Assembly (NCBI GenBank): GCA_030610745.1
Contig: JAUWRC010000007.1
Location: 1 to 24,726 of the forward strand
Direction: 5' to 3'
DNA: 24,726 nt
Source of the DNA: Clostridia bacterium
GTDB lineage: Bacteria; Aerophobota; Aerophobia; Aerophobales; AE-B3A
The notes beneath the pieces were generated by a model. It had not been told where the DNA came from and did not search any database. It saw only the letters and a program-made list of their open reading frames with translations. A program made the translations under genes and the position numbers. Positions 1 to 7,298 of this stretch are shown one piece after another; positions within the stretch are counted from its first letter, which is position 1; every line of letters begins with the position of its first letter.

Positions 1-108
1 TTCGATGAGCTCATCCGTACTCAAATGACTCATCCCCAATCTTTTGGCCAGCTCCTTGCCTACAACGCTCTTGCCTGTTCCCATAAAACCGGTTAATACA
101 ATATTCAT
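1..108 (-). CDS. aroK: Shikimate kinase, N-terminal 36 residues (cut by window edge)
   Basis: Phosphorylates shikimate at the 3-hydroxyl with ATP, a late step of the chorismate pathway. The reading frame begins MNIVLTGFMGTGKSVVGKEL, which is the P-loop (GFMGTGKS, residues 7-14) at the normal place for shikimate kinases, followed by a DELIE-like shikimate-binding start around residues 32-36. The gene runs off the left edge, so about four fifths of the protein is not visible. Its ATG shares four bases (ATGA) with the aroC stop codon, so the two are almost certainly translationally coupled in the aroE-aroC-aroK operon. A fusion partner beyond the edge, for example aroB, cannot be excluded. Confidence 0.9.
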   Translation of the reverse strand, partial: MNIVLTGFMGTGKSVVGKELAKRLGMSHLSTDELIE

Positions 109-1274
109 CTTTTTCTCACATAATCTAGATAGCTTGAATAATTCCTCTTTACTTCCCTCAGGCTATCTCCGCCAAATTTCTCCCGCATGGCTCTGGCGAG
201 CTCAAAAGCAACCACTGCTTCTCCAATAATAGAGGCGGCGGCAACCACACAGATATCAGCTCGCTGTTTCATAGCCTTAACCGCCTTTTTGCTAACCATA
301 TCTACTGAAGATAGAGCTCTGGCTAAGGAAGAGATTGGTTTCATAGCTGCCTTGAGGATAATTGGCTCACCGTTACTCATCCCTCCTTCGATACCTCCTG
401 CATTATTGGTCTTTCGGTAAAATTTACTCCCACTTTGATCATAGAATATCTCATCTTGAACCCGGGAGCCGAACTCTTCTGCCGCCGTAAAGCCTGAGCC
501 AATCTCCACCCCAACAATAGCTTGAATACTCATTATAGCATAGGCTAAACGAGCATCTAATTTAAGATCCCACTGAATGTAGCTACCCAGCCCTATTGGC
601 AGATTAGTAACTGCCACCTCAAATACTCCCCCCAGGCTGTCCCCCTCCTTCTTTGCCAGGTCAATCAAAGCTATCATTTCTTTCTCCTTTGCCTTATCCA
701 GACACCTCAAAGGAGAATTCTCAATCAACTCGTACCTCGCCTCTACAGGCTGCCATTGGGTTATATCTTTTATCTTGCCAATCTGGATAACTCGACTGTA
801 GATCCGAATCTCAAATTGAGCAAGGAATTTTTTACAAATAGCTCCCACAGCCACTCGAGCTGCTGTTTCCCGGGCGCTAGCTCGTTCCAGAACATTCCTC
901 AGGTCATCAAAATCATATTTAATCGCTCCTGCTAAATCTGCATGACCCGGTCGGGGATAAGTAAGAAGAGGAATATTTTGAGAATCTGCCCCTTTATTCT
1001 CTGAAGCCATCACATCTTGCCAGTTTTGCCAGTCAAGATTCTCTATCATTAAGGTAATGGGAGTACCTAATGTCTTTTCCAGACGAACACCGGAGAGAAA
1101 TTGGGCTTTATCTTTTTCTATTTTCATTCTCTGTCCCCGGCCATAACCTCTTTGCCTTCGTCTCAATTCTTGGTCAACATCCTTACTTGATAGGTTTAAG
1201 CCAGCTGGTATTCCTTCTAAAATGGCGGTCAAACTCCTGCCATGAGATTCGCCCCCTGTCAAATAACGAAGCAT
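105..1274 (-). CDS. aroC: Chorismate synthase
   Basis: Converts 5-enolpyruvylshikimate-3-phosphate to chorismate, using reduced FMN. The 389-residue length is normal for the family. Visible signatures are GGESHG at residues 7-12, the arginine-rich RRRQRGYGRGQRM stretch near residue 40, RASARETAARVAVGAI in the middle, and GGIEGGMSNGEPI in the C-terminal half. The start overlaps the aroE stop by one base (TAATG), and the stop overlaps the aroK start (ATGA), so the three genes form a tight operon read leftwards. It lacks any obvious fused flavin reductase, so FMNH2 must be supplied by another protein. Confidence 0.97.
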   Translation of the reverse strand: MLRYLTGGESHGRSLTAILEGIPAGLNLSSKDVDQELRRRQRGYGRGQRMKIEKDKAQFLSGVRLEKTLGTPITLMIENLDWQNWQDVMASENKGADSQNIPLLTYPRPGHADLAGAIKYDFDDLRNVLERASARETAARVAVGAICKKFLAQFEIRIYSRVIQIGKIKDITQWQPVEARYELIENSPLRCLDKAKEKEMIALIDLAKKEGDSLGGVFEVAVTNLPIGLGSYIQWDLKLDARLAYAIMSIQAIVGVEIGSGFTAAEEFGSRVQDEIFYDQSGSKFYRKTNNAGGIEGGMSNGEPIILKAAMKPISSLARALSSVDMVSKKAVKAMKQRADICVVAAASIIGEAVVAFELARAMREKFGGDSLREVKRNYSSYLDYVRKR

Positions 1275-2143
1275 TAGCCTACTCCTCCCTGTTTTAGCGC
1301 TTCTCTCATTGTCTCTATGGGTGCCTTACGATGAGTCCAGATTTCAAAAGAAAGAGCCCCTTGATAGAGAAGCATCTCCAACCCCCCTAAAGAAGAGAGT
1401 TTCCTTTCCTCGGCTTCTCTTAAAAGATTCGTCTTCCGATTATAGACAACATCGTAAATAAATACATCCGGAGAAAAGAAATCTAGATCAATTAATAACT
1501 GATCATCTGATGAGTGCATCCCTACCGAGGTAGCATTGACAAATAGATCAACCTTGCCCAGGATCTGCCGTGAATTTCTTTTGTCAAAATCGATAAGTGA
1601 AAGCTCGCATCTGTCTTTAAAAGTATTTTTTAAATGTTTGAATAAAACCCTTGCTCTCTCAAAATCAAATATCCGATTGGTAAAAGTAAACTTTTTTACC
1701 CCTGCTCTGATTAAAGCAAAGGAAATAGCATAAGCAGCTCCTCCTGCACCCACCATGAATACACTCTTGCCTTCAGGGTTGAATTTTCCTTCTTTTCTCA
1801 GTGACTGGATAAAACCTTCTCCATCAGTATTGTAACCAATTAACTTACCTTTTTTGTTATGAACAGTATTTACCGCCTTTATCATCTTTGCTTCTGGAGA
1901 TATTTCATCAAGATAGGGCAGTATTTTCTCCTTGTGAGGAATGGTAACATTTATCCCTGTTATATTTAACGATTTTATAGCCTGCACCGCTTCCTTTAGA
2001 TCCGCCGGTTTTACAGAAAAAGGAAGATAGATAAAATCGAGTTCTAACCCGGCAAAAGCAGCATTATGGAAAATGGGAGAAAAAGAATGATGGATAGGAT
2101 AACCAAATAATCCCACTATTTTTGTTTTTGCGTTAATTTTCAT
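1274..2143 (-). CDS. aroE: Shikimate 5-dehydrogenase
   Basis: NADPH-dependent reduction of 3-dehydroshikimate to shikimate. The 289-residue protein has the substrate-binding start GYPIHHSFSP (residues 14-23), the catalytic-lysine motif NVTIPHKE, a nucleotide-binding GAGGAAYAI loop in the second domain, and NATSVGM followed by a C-terminal GGLEMLLYQGALSFEIW, all standard for AroE. It is the first gene of the operon. An AGCGAGG ribosome site lies only three to four bases before the ATG, which is short. A sigma-70 type promoter lies about 55-80 bases upstream. Confidence 0.96.
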   Translation of the reverse strand: MKINAKTKIVGLFGYPIHHSFSPIFHNAAFAGLELDFIYLPFSVKPADLKEAVQAIKSLNITGINVTIPHKEKILPYLDEISPEAKMIKAVNTVHNKKGKLIGYNTDGEGFIQSLRKEGKFNPEGKSVFMVGAGGAAYAISFALIRAGVKKFTFTNRIFDFERARVLFKHLKNTFKDRCELSLIDFDKRNSRQILGKVDLFVNATSVGMHSSDDQLLIDLDFFSPDVFIYDVVYNRKTNLLREAEERKLSSLGGLEMLLYQGALSFEIWTHRKAPIETMREALKQGGVG

Positions 2144-2198
2144 CAGCCTCGCTCACTCTAAAACTTCTTAGTTTCTTTTCTCACTTGAATTTATCAAC

Positions 2199-2226
2199 AT
2201 TTTACTATATCTACCTTAGATGTCAA
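2199..2226 (-). promoter_or_regulatory. Promoter of the aroE-aroC-aroK operon
   Basis: On the minus strand, TTGACA (2221-2226) and TAAAAT (2199-2204) are separated by 16 bases. The predicted transcript starts about 50 bases before the aroE ATG. No leader peptide or attenuator was recognised in the short leader. Confidence 0.6.
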
Positions 2227-2377
2227 TTCACAGGCTCGCTTAGAAGAATGTCTTAAGCCATACAACCGGAGATCTCTAATCCCTCTTCGCTGAAAAAAAT
2301 AGAAAGCTTAAAATGAGAACATGGATAAAATAATAAAAGGCTGGTGTTTAAAATACGCTATAGCCTTTAAAAAATGA

Positions 2378-2509
2378 ACACTAGCTAAAAATAAACGAAA
2401 AACTGGGAGGATTTCTCCATACCATCAGGTGTTGAAGATAGGTAGAAAAATTCCAAGATATTCTCTGGAAAAGTTTGGTACAGAAATTGCTTCTCTAGCA
2501 GGAGTATGA
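2378..2509 (+). pseudogene. Possible remnant of an excisionase-type DNA-binding protein
   Basis: This 43-codon open frame has no ATG and is bounded by TGA on both sides. Its second half reads YHQVLKIGRKIPRYSLEKF, which resembles the end of small MerR/excisionase-type helix-turn-helix domains, where a KIGR-x-x-R-x-x-x-x-x-L-x-x-F/W pattern follows the recognition helix. The helix-turn-helix itself cannot be seen upstream. It may be a decayed fragment of a mobile-element gene, or chance. Confidence 0.2.
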
Positions 2510-2577
2510 CATTTTTACTTTACATTGACAAAAAAGCAGATATGATTTGACTTAACGCAGGAATCTTAACGCGAAAT

Positions 2578-2605
2578 TTGATAAATTAAAAAATTATGCT
2601 ATAAT
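2578..2605 (+). promoter_or_regulatory. Strong sigma-70 type promoter
   Basis: TTGATA (2578-2583) and TATAAT (2600-2605) are 16 bases apart. The predicted start near 2612 lies just before a GGGGGGAGAGAGGAG tract that doubles as a ribosome site. It is the only good promoter between aroE and the oxidoreductase at 2910, about 300 bases away. Confidence 0.65.
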
Positions 2606-2611
2606 ATATAT

Positions 2612-2784
2612 TAAGCGGGGGGAGAGAGGAGTAAATAGTGAATATTTTTGTTAGTGATATGCGTTACTAGGAGGCAAATTTATATTTAGCCGGCAAGAAA
2701 GTAGGCAAGAAAGTATTGGAAGGGAACATTCCCTTCCTTCAATACAAAGCTGCTCTCCTTAAAGGCCTCCTCGATACCCTCCCA
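2612..2784 (+). ncRNA. Candidate structured leader RNA with alternative pairings
   Basis: Downstream of the promoter the transcript can form several elements. UAGUGA (from 2652) pairs with UUACUA. GGCAAAU pairs with AUUUAGCC (about 2673-2691). A 14-bp stem runs GTATTG/GAAGGGAA with TTCCCTTC/CAATAC at 2713-2745 and has a three-base bulge. The 5' purine tract can pair in two mutually exclusive ways: 2621-2626 with CTCTCC at 2753-2758, or 2626-2631 with CTCCTC at 2767-2772, the latter extended by 2617-2622 with 2777-2783. Either pairing would bury the leader ribosome site. It does not match the known riboswitch, 6S, SRP or RNase P signatures I could recall. It could be an independent small RNA or a leader of the oxidoreductase. 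Confidence 0.35.
2638..2670 (+). CDS. Putative 10-residue leader peptide
   Basis: A GTG codon six bases after AGAGGAG (2625-2631) opens the frame M-N-I-F-V-S-D-M-R-Y followed by TAG. Position after a strong promoter and the good ribosome site suggest a leader peptide. The composition is not enriched for any one amino acid, so a classic amino acid attenuator is not indicated. Its translation would compete with the pairings of the surrounding RNA. It is short enough to be chance. Confidence 0.3.
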   Translation: MNIFVSDMRY

Positions 2785-2909
2785 TTGGCAAAGCTAGTGA
2801 GCGTTAGAAGGTAAGAGTTGTATTTTGATTTTATATTATAGTTGAATACGATTCATGAAATATAGATAGGAAATGTAATAAAGTTTCCTAAGGGGTCGAG
2901 GATGTTTGA

Positions 2910-3881
2910 ATGAAGGTAAGAGTTGGATTTATTGGCACAGGAAGAATTGCTGTACGCCACATGAAAAAACTGGCAAAAATAAAGGATGCAGAGCTAGTCT
3001 CTGTCTGTGACGTAGACGGAAAAGAGGCCCAAAAAATAGCTAAAACCTTTGGAACTAAATCTTATATCGACTACCGGGAAATGTTAAACAAAGAGGATCT
3101 TCAGGCTGTATATATTTGTCTACCTCCTTTTGCCCATACTGATCAGGAAATTCTAACTGCGGAAAAAGGAATAAATCTATTTGTAGAAAAACCCCTTGCC
3201 TTAAACTTAGCAAAAGCAGAAGAGATCAAGGAAGCTATTGAGAAAAACGATATTATTTCCAGTGTAGGATATGTGTACAGATATTCAGACATAGTAAATA
3301 GAGCCAAGAAAGAATTAGGAAAAAGAAAGATTGCCCTCATCTCCGGCCATTATTTTTCTCCCCTTCGCCAGGATGTTCGCTGGTGGACAAACAAAAATGA
3401 ATCAGGAGGTCAAATCATTGAACAAACCACTCATATCTTTGACCTGGCAAGGTATCTTGTGGGAGAAGTAGATAAAATCTATGGCCAAAAATTCAATGGT
3501 CTAATGGAAGATATGGGAAACTATAGCCTGGATGATGCCTCCTGTGTAAATCTCCATTTTGAAAACGGAACCATAGGCAGCATTTCCTCTGCCTGCATTC
3601 TCTCTCATGGGCGTGAGTGGGGAATTAACCTGATAGCAAAGGGTCTTAAAATAAACCTTTTTCTCTCCTCTCACCTTTTGAAAATTACCAATAGTGAGGA
3701 GAAGGAAATAAAGATGAGTATAGACCCCTACCAGGCAGAGAATGAAGCCTTCATCAGGGCTATAAAAGAAGATAATCCCAAAATAATAAGTTCACCTTAT
3801 TCGGATGCCCTAAAAACTTTAAAACTAACCCTGGCTGCCAATGCCTCACTGGAAAAGGAAGAAGTAATAAAAGTAAAATAA
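2910..3881 (+). CDS. Gfo/Idh/MocA family NAD(P)-dependent oxidoreductase
   Basis: Probably oxidises or reduces a sugar, inositol or related cyclic alcohol, using a Rossmann-bound nicotinamide. The 323-residue protein starts with MKVRVGFIGTGRIA, whose GxGxxA loop is residues 9-14. It has the family EKPLA motif at 93-97, where the lysine is catalytic, and HIFDLARYL from residue 175, placing the usual Asp/His pair at D178 and H175. The C-terminal beta-sheet domain is intact. GAGG lies eight bases before the ATG. The neighbours give no clue to the substrate; the gene stands alone between the leader RNA region and a toxin-antitoxin remnant. The substrate cannot be told from motifs. Confidence 0.88.
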   Translation: MKVRVGFIGTGRIAVRHMKKLAKIKDAELVSVCDVDGKEAQKIAKTFGTKSYIDYREMLNKEDLQAVYICLPPFAHTDQEILTAEKGINLFVEKPLALNLAKAEEIKEAIEKNDIISSVGYVYRYSDIVNRAKKELGKRKIALISGHYFSPLRQDVRWWTNKNESGGQIIEQTTHIFDLARYLVGEVDKIYGQKFNGLMEDMGNYSLDDASCVNLHFENGTIGSISSACILSHGREWGINLIAKGLKINLFLSSHLLKITNSEEKEIKMSIDPYQAENEAFIRAIKEDNPKIISSPYSDALKTLKLTLAANASLEKEEVIKVK

Positions 3882-3917
3882 GGACTGCACCCACCTCTTT
3901 TGTCTTCTCTAAAGCTC

Positions 3918-3946
3918 TTGTTTCAATTAAGATTTTGGTATATAAT
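3918..3946 (+). promoter_or_regulatory. Promoter of the antitoxin-toxin remnant-argH unit
   Basis: TTGTTT (3918-3923) and a perfect TATAAT (3941-3946) are 17 bases apart, 86 bases before the antitoxin ATG. No other promoter is evident before argH, so argH is likely transcribed from here. Confidence 0.6.
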
Positions 3947-4031
3947 GATTATACTATGAGTCCTATATATTCCGTAAAGAATTCTTATTCTTATACCTCA
4001 AATAAAACTGGAAAGAGAAGGGGGGATTAAT

Positions 4032-4247
4032 ATGCAAGCCTTGGAGGTTAAACAAAAACTTGAAGAAATAATTAGTGTGCTTCCAGAGAGTAAATTGAAG
4101 GAAGTAATTGACTTTGCCAGCTATTTAAGAGACAGAGAAGAAGTTGAAGAACTTTTAAGAATGCAGATGAGTTCAAAAGCCTATTTGGATTGGCTGAGTC
4201 CTGAAAATGACATTTACGATAAGGTTTTTAAAGATGAAATTAAGTAA
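4032..4247 (+). CDS. Type II antitoxin, DUF2281/MazE-like
   Basis: A 71-residue protein whose N-terminal half (LEEIISVLPESKLKEVIDFA, residues 11-30) resembles DUF2281-type antitoxins. It is followed by YLRDREEVEE and a C-terminal KAYLDWLSPENDIYDKVF tail of the kind that wraps a MazF/PemK toxin. An AGAGAAGGGGGG tract precedes the ATG. Its last 14 bases overlap the start of a MazF-like frame, the usual antitoxin-toxin arrangement. Because that toxin is truncated, the antitoxin may now be an orphan that acts on a toxin elsewhere, or be itself on the way to loss. Family placement rests on layout and tail similarity rather than a unique motif. Confidence 0.72.
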   Translation: MQALEVKQKLEEIISVLPESKLKEVIDFASYLRDREEVEELLRMQMSSKAYLDWLSPENDIYDKVFKDEIK

Positions 4248-4377
4248 AGGTAATATTGTCCTTTGCAAAGCTCCAATGCCTTCAGAGAAATTGAGGGAAT
4301 TTAAACTAAGGCCAGGCTTGGTTGTCTCAAAAGATCTAAACAATAAAAGGCTTGATGATGTGATTATAGCTATTTAG
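4234..4377 (+). pseudogene. Truncated MazF/PemK-like toxin
   Basis: The 47-codon frame reads MKLSKGNIVLCKAPMPSE, then LRPGLVVSKDLNNKRLDDVI and a stop. This is the first strand of a MazF/PemK endoribonuclease (GxIVL), the loop, and the RPxLVVS motif carrying a catalytic arginine. The family normally continues for another 60 or so residues with an API(T/S)S-like strand and a second catalytic residue, and here the frame ends at TAG just before it. Twelve bases later argH starts. The piece probably arose by deletion or insertion that joined the toxin to argH, and should lack nuclease activity. It may still serve translational coupling toward argH. Confidence 0.72.
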
Positions 4378-4389
4378 AGGAAGGTCAAT

Positions 4390-5766
4390 ATGGATTTATG
4401 GGCAGGGAGATTTACTGAAAAGATAGATAAACTGGTAAGAGATTTTACTTCTTCTATTAAATTAGATAAGAAGTTATATAAATATGACATAGCCGGAAGC
4501 ACTGCTCATGTAAAGATGCTCGCCAGGTGTGGAATTATTAAAGAAATAGAAGCTGAAAAGATCCTCTGCGCCTTAAAAGAAATAGAAAAAGATATTAAAG
4601 CGGGAAAGCTAAACTTTAACCAAAAAGAGGATATCCACCTTGCTATAGAAGAAGAAGTGATTAAAAGAGCAGGACAGGCGGGTAAAAAATTGCATACAGC
4701 TAGATCTAGAAATGACCAAATCGCCCTGGATGAAAGGCTCTACCTAAGGGAGGAAATAGGTCAAATCATCACTTTAATCAACGATTTCCAAAAAACTCTT
4801 TTAGGGCTAGCTGAGAAAAATCTGGATGCTGTTATGCCCGGCTATACCCATCTACAATACGCCCAGCCCATTCTTTTTTCTCATCACCTTCTTGCCTATT
4901 TTTGGATGCTGCAAAGAGATAAAGAGCGGTTTAAAGACTCCTCTCAGAGGGTCAATGTGATGCCTTTAGGAGCAGGGGCCCTGGCAGGAACGTCTCTTCC
5001 GATTGATAGAGAATATGTAGCTAAGCTCTTAGATTTTCCTAAAGTTAGTGAAAATAGCCTGGATACGGTGGGTGACAGAGATTATATTATAGAGTTTTTA
5101 TCAGGAGCAGCCCTTTTAATGATGCATCTATCCCGTCTTTCAGAAGATTTTATCCTCTGGTCCTCCCCTGCTTTTTCCTTTATTCAGGCAAGCGATGCCT
5201 TTACTACTGGCTCAAGTATAATGCCGCAGAAAAAGAACCCTGATGTAGCTGAACTCATTCGAGGAAAAACAGGAAAAGTCTATGGCCACCTTATTTCTCT
5301 CCTTGTCACTATGAAAGCCCTTCCTCTGTCCTACAACCGGGATATGCAGGAAGATAAACTTGCTTTGTTTGAAACTACCCAGACCATTAAGAGAAGCCTA
5401 AAACTCTATGCTAAAATGTTTGACCATATAAAAATAGATAAAGATAGTATGAGAAAAGAGGCAGATAAAGGCTTTTTCGCCGCCACTGACTTAACTGATT
5501 ATCTGGTGGAAAAGAAAGTTCCTTTTAGAGAAGCACACCAACTTATAGGAATTATTATTAAATACTGCCTGGGGGAAGGCAAAGGATTTAAAGACCTTAC
5601 CCTCTCAGATTACCAAAAATTCTCCTCTTCCTTCGGGGAAGATGTCTTTGAAAGAATAAAGTTAGACTCCTGCGTCTTTAATAAGGAATCAGCAGGGGGA
5701 ACAGGAAAGAAAAGTCTGGCCAGACAAATAGAAAAAGCCAGGAAAGCTGTAAGCCTTAAGCTATAA
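4390..5766 (+). CDS. argH: Argininosuccinate lyase
   Basis: Splits argininosuccinate into arginine and fumarate, the last step of arginine synthesis. The 458-residue length is normal. Signatures of the fumarase/aspartase superfamily are HTARSRNDQ (102-110), GYTHLQYAQP (151-160, with the catalytic histidine at 154), and the flexible loop GSSIMPQKKNPD (274-285). AGGAAGG lies five bases before the ATG. argG is not adjacent; instead the gene follows a decayed toxin-antitoxin pair and most likely uses its promoter. The last codons (AVSLKL) lie in an AAGCTGTAAGC-type repeat that continues past the stop, so the extreme C-terminus seems repeat-derived. Confidence 0.97.
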   Translation: MDLWAGRFTEKIDKLVRDFTSSIKLDKKLYKYDIAGSTAHVKMLARCGIIKEIEAEKILCALKEIEKDIKAGKLNFNQKEDIHLAIEEEVIKRAGQAGKKLHTARSRNDQIALDERLYLREEIGQIITLINDFQKTLLGLAEKNLDAVMPGYTHLQYAQPILFSHHLLAYFWMLQRDKERFKDSSQRVNVMPLGAGALAGTSLPIDREYVAKLLDFPKVSENSLDTVGDRDYIIEFLSGAALLMMHLSRLSEDFILWSSPAFSFIQASDAFTTGSSIMPQKKNPDVAELIRGKTGKVYGHLISLLVTMKALPLSYNRDMQEDKLALFETTQTIKRSLKLYAKMFDHIKIDKDSMRKEADKGFFAATDLTDYLVEKKVPFREAHQLIGIIIKYCLGEGKGFKDLTLSDYQKFSSSFGEDVFERIKLDSCVFNKESAGGTGKKSLARQIEKARKAVSLKL

Positions 5767-5912
5767 GCTGTAAGCAGAATGGTGAGTAGTGAATGGTAAA
5801 TATTGAGTGGTTAATCAACTCAATTAACTTCTTTCTAGCTCAATTAACTAATTCACTAGTTATCTTCTTTCTGTGATAAATCGCACCGCTACTAAGCAAG
5901 AAATTATAAGAT
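5740..5912. repeat. Degenerate short-word repeats after argH
   Basis: AAGCTGTAAGC occurs twice across the argH stop codon. These are followed by GTGAGTAGTGAATGG-type words, then two copies of TCAATTAACT, each close to a TTCTTTCT word. This type of degenerate repeat recurs at several gene ends in the window. No clear terminator was found here. Confidence 0.5.
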
Positions 5913-7298
5913 ATGAAAATAATGAATCACCATAGCTATTTTAACTATAAACACGGAGAACTTTTCTGCGAGGGGGTTTGTATCTCTGAAGTTGCCCGGA
6001 GAGTGGGGACCCCTTTTTATCTTTATAGCTATAACAGTTTAATGGGGAATTATAGGAAACTTGCCCATGCTTTCAGTAAACTATCCCCCCTTATTTGCTA
6101 CTCATTAAAAGCCAATGGTAACCTTACTTTATCTAAAATCCTTGCCACCGAGGGTGCCGGAGCAGACATCCTTTCAGGAGGAGAGCTCTACAAGGCTCTT
6201 CAGGCCGGATTTTCTCCTGGAAAAATAGTCTTTGCCGGACCAGGTAAAAATGAAAAAGAAATAGAGTACGCTTTAAAAGAGAATGTTTTTATGCTCAATG
6301 TAGAATCAGCATCGGAGCTGAAGCTAATAGAAAAAACTGCCCAGCGGCTAAATCGGAAAGCCAGAGTATCTTTGCGGCTCAATCCTGATGTAGAGGTAGA
6401 AACTCACCGCTATATCACCACAGGCAAGAAGGAAAATAAATTTGGTATTAGTTTTAGCCAAGCAAAAAAGTTATATGAGAAAATAGCTAAGTCCAGAATA
6501 ATAAAACCTGTGGGCGTTCATATCCACATAGGCTCTCAAATAACCAGTCCTGTTCCCTATATTAAAGCTTTAGAAAAAGCGGGAGAGCTCTTCGATTCTC
6601 TTAAAGAAAAAGGTTTAAACCTCCAATATATAGATATAGGAGGGGGATTTGGAATTAGTTACGAAAAGGGAAAACCTCCTTTAGATATTGAGGAGCTAGC
6701 AAAAAAAATCTATCCTTTGCTCAAAAAAAGAGAAGCGAAGTTAATCATAGAGCCGGGAAGATTTCTGGTTGGCCCTGCTGGCCTCTTAATTACCCGGGTA
6801 CTCTATAAAAAGAGAGGAGGAGAAAAAACATTTATCATTGTAGATGCAGGGATGAATGACCTTATTAGACCCTCTCTTTATGGTGCTTACCACCAGATAA
6901 AAAAGTTAAAAGAACCTGGTAAAACGAAGCCCAGCGAGGTAGTGGATGTAGTAGGACCTCTATGCGAAACAGGAGATTTTTTTGCTTTAGGAAGAAGCCT
7001 TCCTGAAACTTTAGAAGGAGAGTATCTGGCTTTAATGGATGCAGGAGCCTATAGTTTTAGCATGAGCTCGGTTTATAATGCCCGGCCAAGACCCCCAGAG
7101 GTCCTGGTAAAAGAGGACCGCTGGTGGATAATTCGGGAAAGAGAAACCTACCAGGACCTTATCAGGGGTGAGGTTATCCCTGATGAACTATTCTCTTCCT
7201 CTAGGAATTCTTCGGATTCTTCAGCCAGGACTTTTCCCATAGTTTCTCCATCTCAGCAAGGTAAAAAGGAGACAGGCTACAAAGGTTTTAGTCAATGA
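5913..7298 (+). CDS. lysA: Diaminopimelate decarboxylase
   Basis: PLP enzyme of fold type III that decarboxylates meso-diaminopimelate to lysine. The PLP lysine sits in CYSLKANGN (K66). Other motifs are GVHIHIGSQI, IDIGGGFGISY, EPGRFLVGPAG, the substrate cysteine motif CETGDF, and GAYSFSMSSVYNARPRP near the end. At 461 residues it is about 30-40 longer than most LysA, because of a serine-rich, low-complexity tail after GEVIPDELF. A second in-frame ATG lies nine bases in (MNHHSYF), and neither start has a convincing ribosome site. The stop overlaps the annotated dapF start (ATGA). It leads the lysA-dapF-dapA-folK cluster. Confidence 0.95.
   Translation: MKIMNHHSYFNYKHGELFCEGVCISEVARRVGTPFYLYSYNSLMGNYRKLAHAFSKLSPLICYSLKANGNLTLSKILATEGAGADILSGGELYKALQAGFSPGKIVFAGPGKNEKEIEYALKENVFMLNVESASELKLIEKTAQRLNRKARVSLRLNPDVEVETHRYITTGKKENKFGISFSQAKKLYEKIAKSRIIKPVGVHIHIGSQITSPVPYIKALEKAGELFDSLKEKGLNLQYIDIGGGFGISYEKGKPPLDIEELAKKIYPLLKKREAKLIIEPGRFLVGPAGLLITRVLYKKRGGEKTFIIVDAGMNDLIRPSLYGAYHQIKKLKEPGKTKPSEVVDVVGPLCETGDFFALGRSLPETLEGEYLALMDAGAYSFSMSSVYNARPRPPEVLVKEDRWWIIRERETYQDLIRGEVIPDELFSSSRNSSDSSARTFPIVSPSQQGKKETGYKGFSQ

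Larger units (their letters stand above)
2144..2909. other. 766-base stretch without an intact gene between aroE and the oxidoreductase
   Basis: The left end carries the aro promoter on the minus strand. Around 2378-2509 there is an open frame with an excisionase-like look. From 2578 a strong plus-strand promoter leads into a 10-codon leader ORF, several hairpins and two tandem copies of GGCAAGAAAGTA (2692-2703 and 2704-2715). The last 100 bases are AT-rich. A 19-base segment at 2807-2825 recurs with one mismatch at 2912-2930, the start of the next gene. Apart from these, nothing coding was recognised. Confidence 0.6.

Noticed and set aside
2612..2784. 6S RNA identity for the leader RNA
   Set aside because: The fold is not a symmetric rod with a central bubble; three separate hairpins and a tandem repeat fill the middle.
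7190..7270. Antisense peptide (EMEKLWEKSWLKNPKNS) opposite the lysA tail
   Set aside because: Protein-like, but short, without start or ribosome site, and opposite a low-complexity tail; not enough for a gene remnant.
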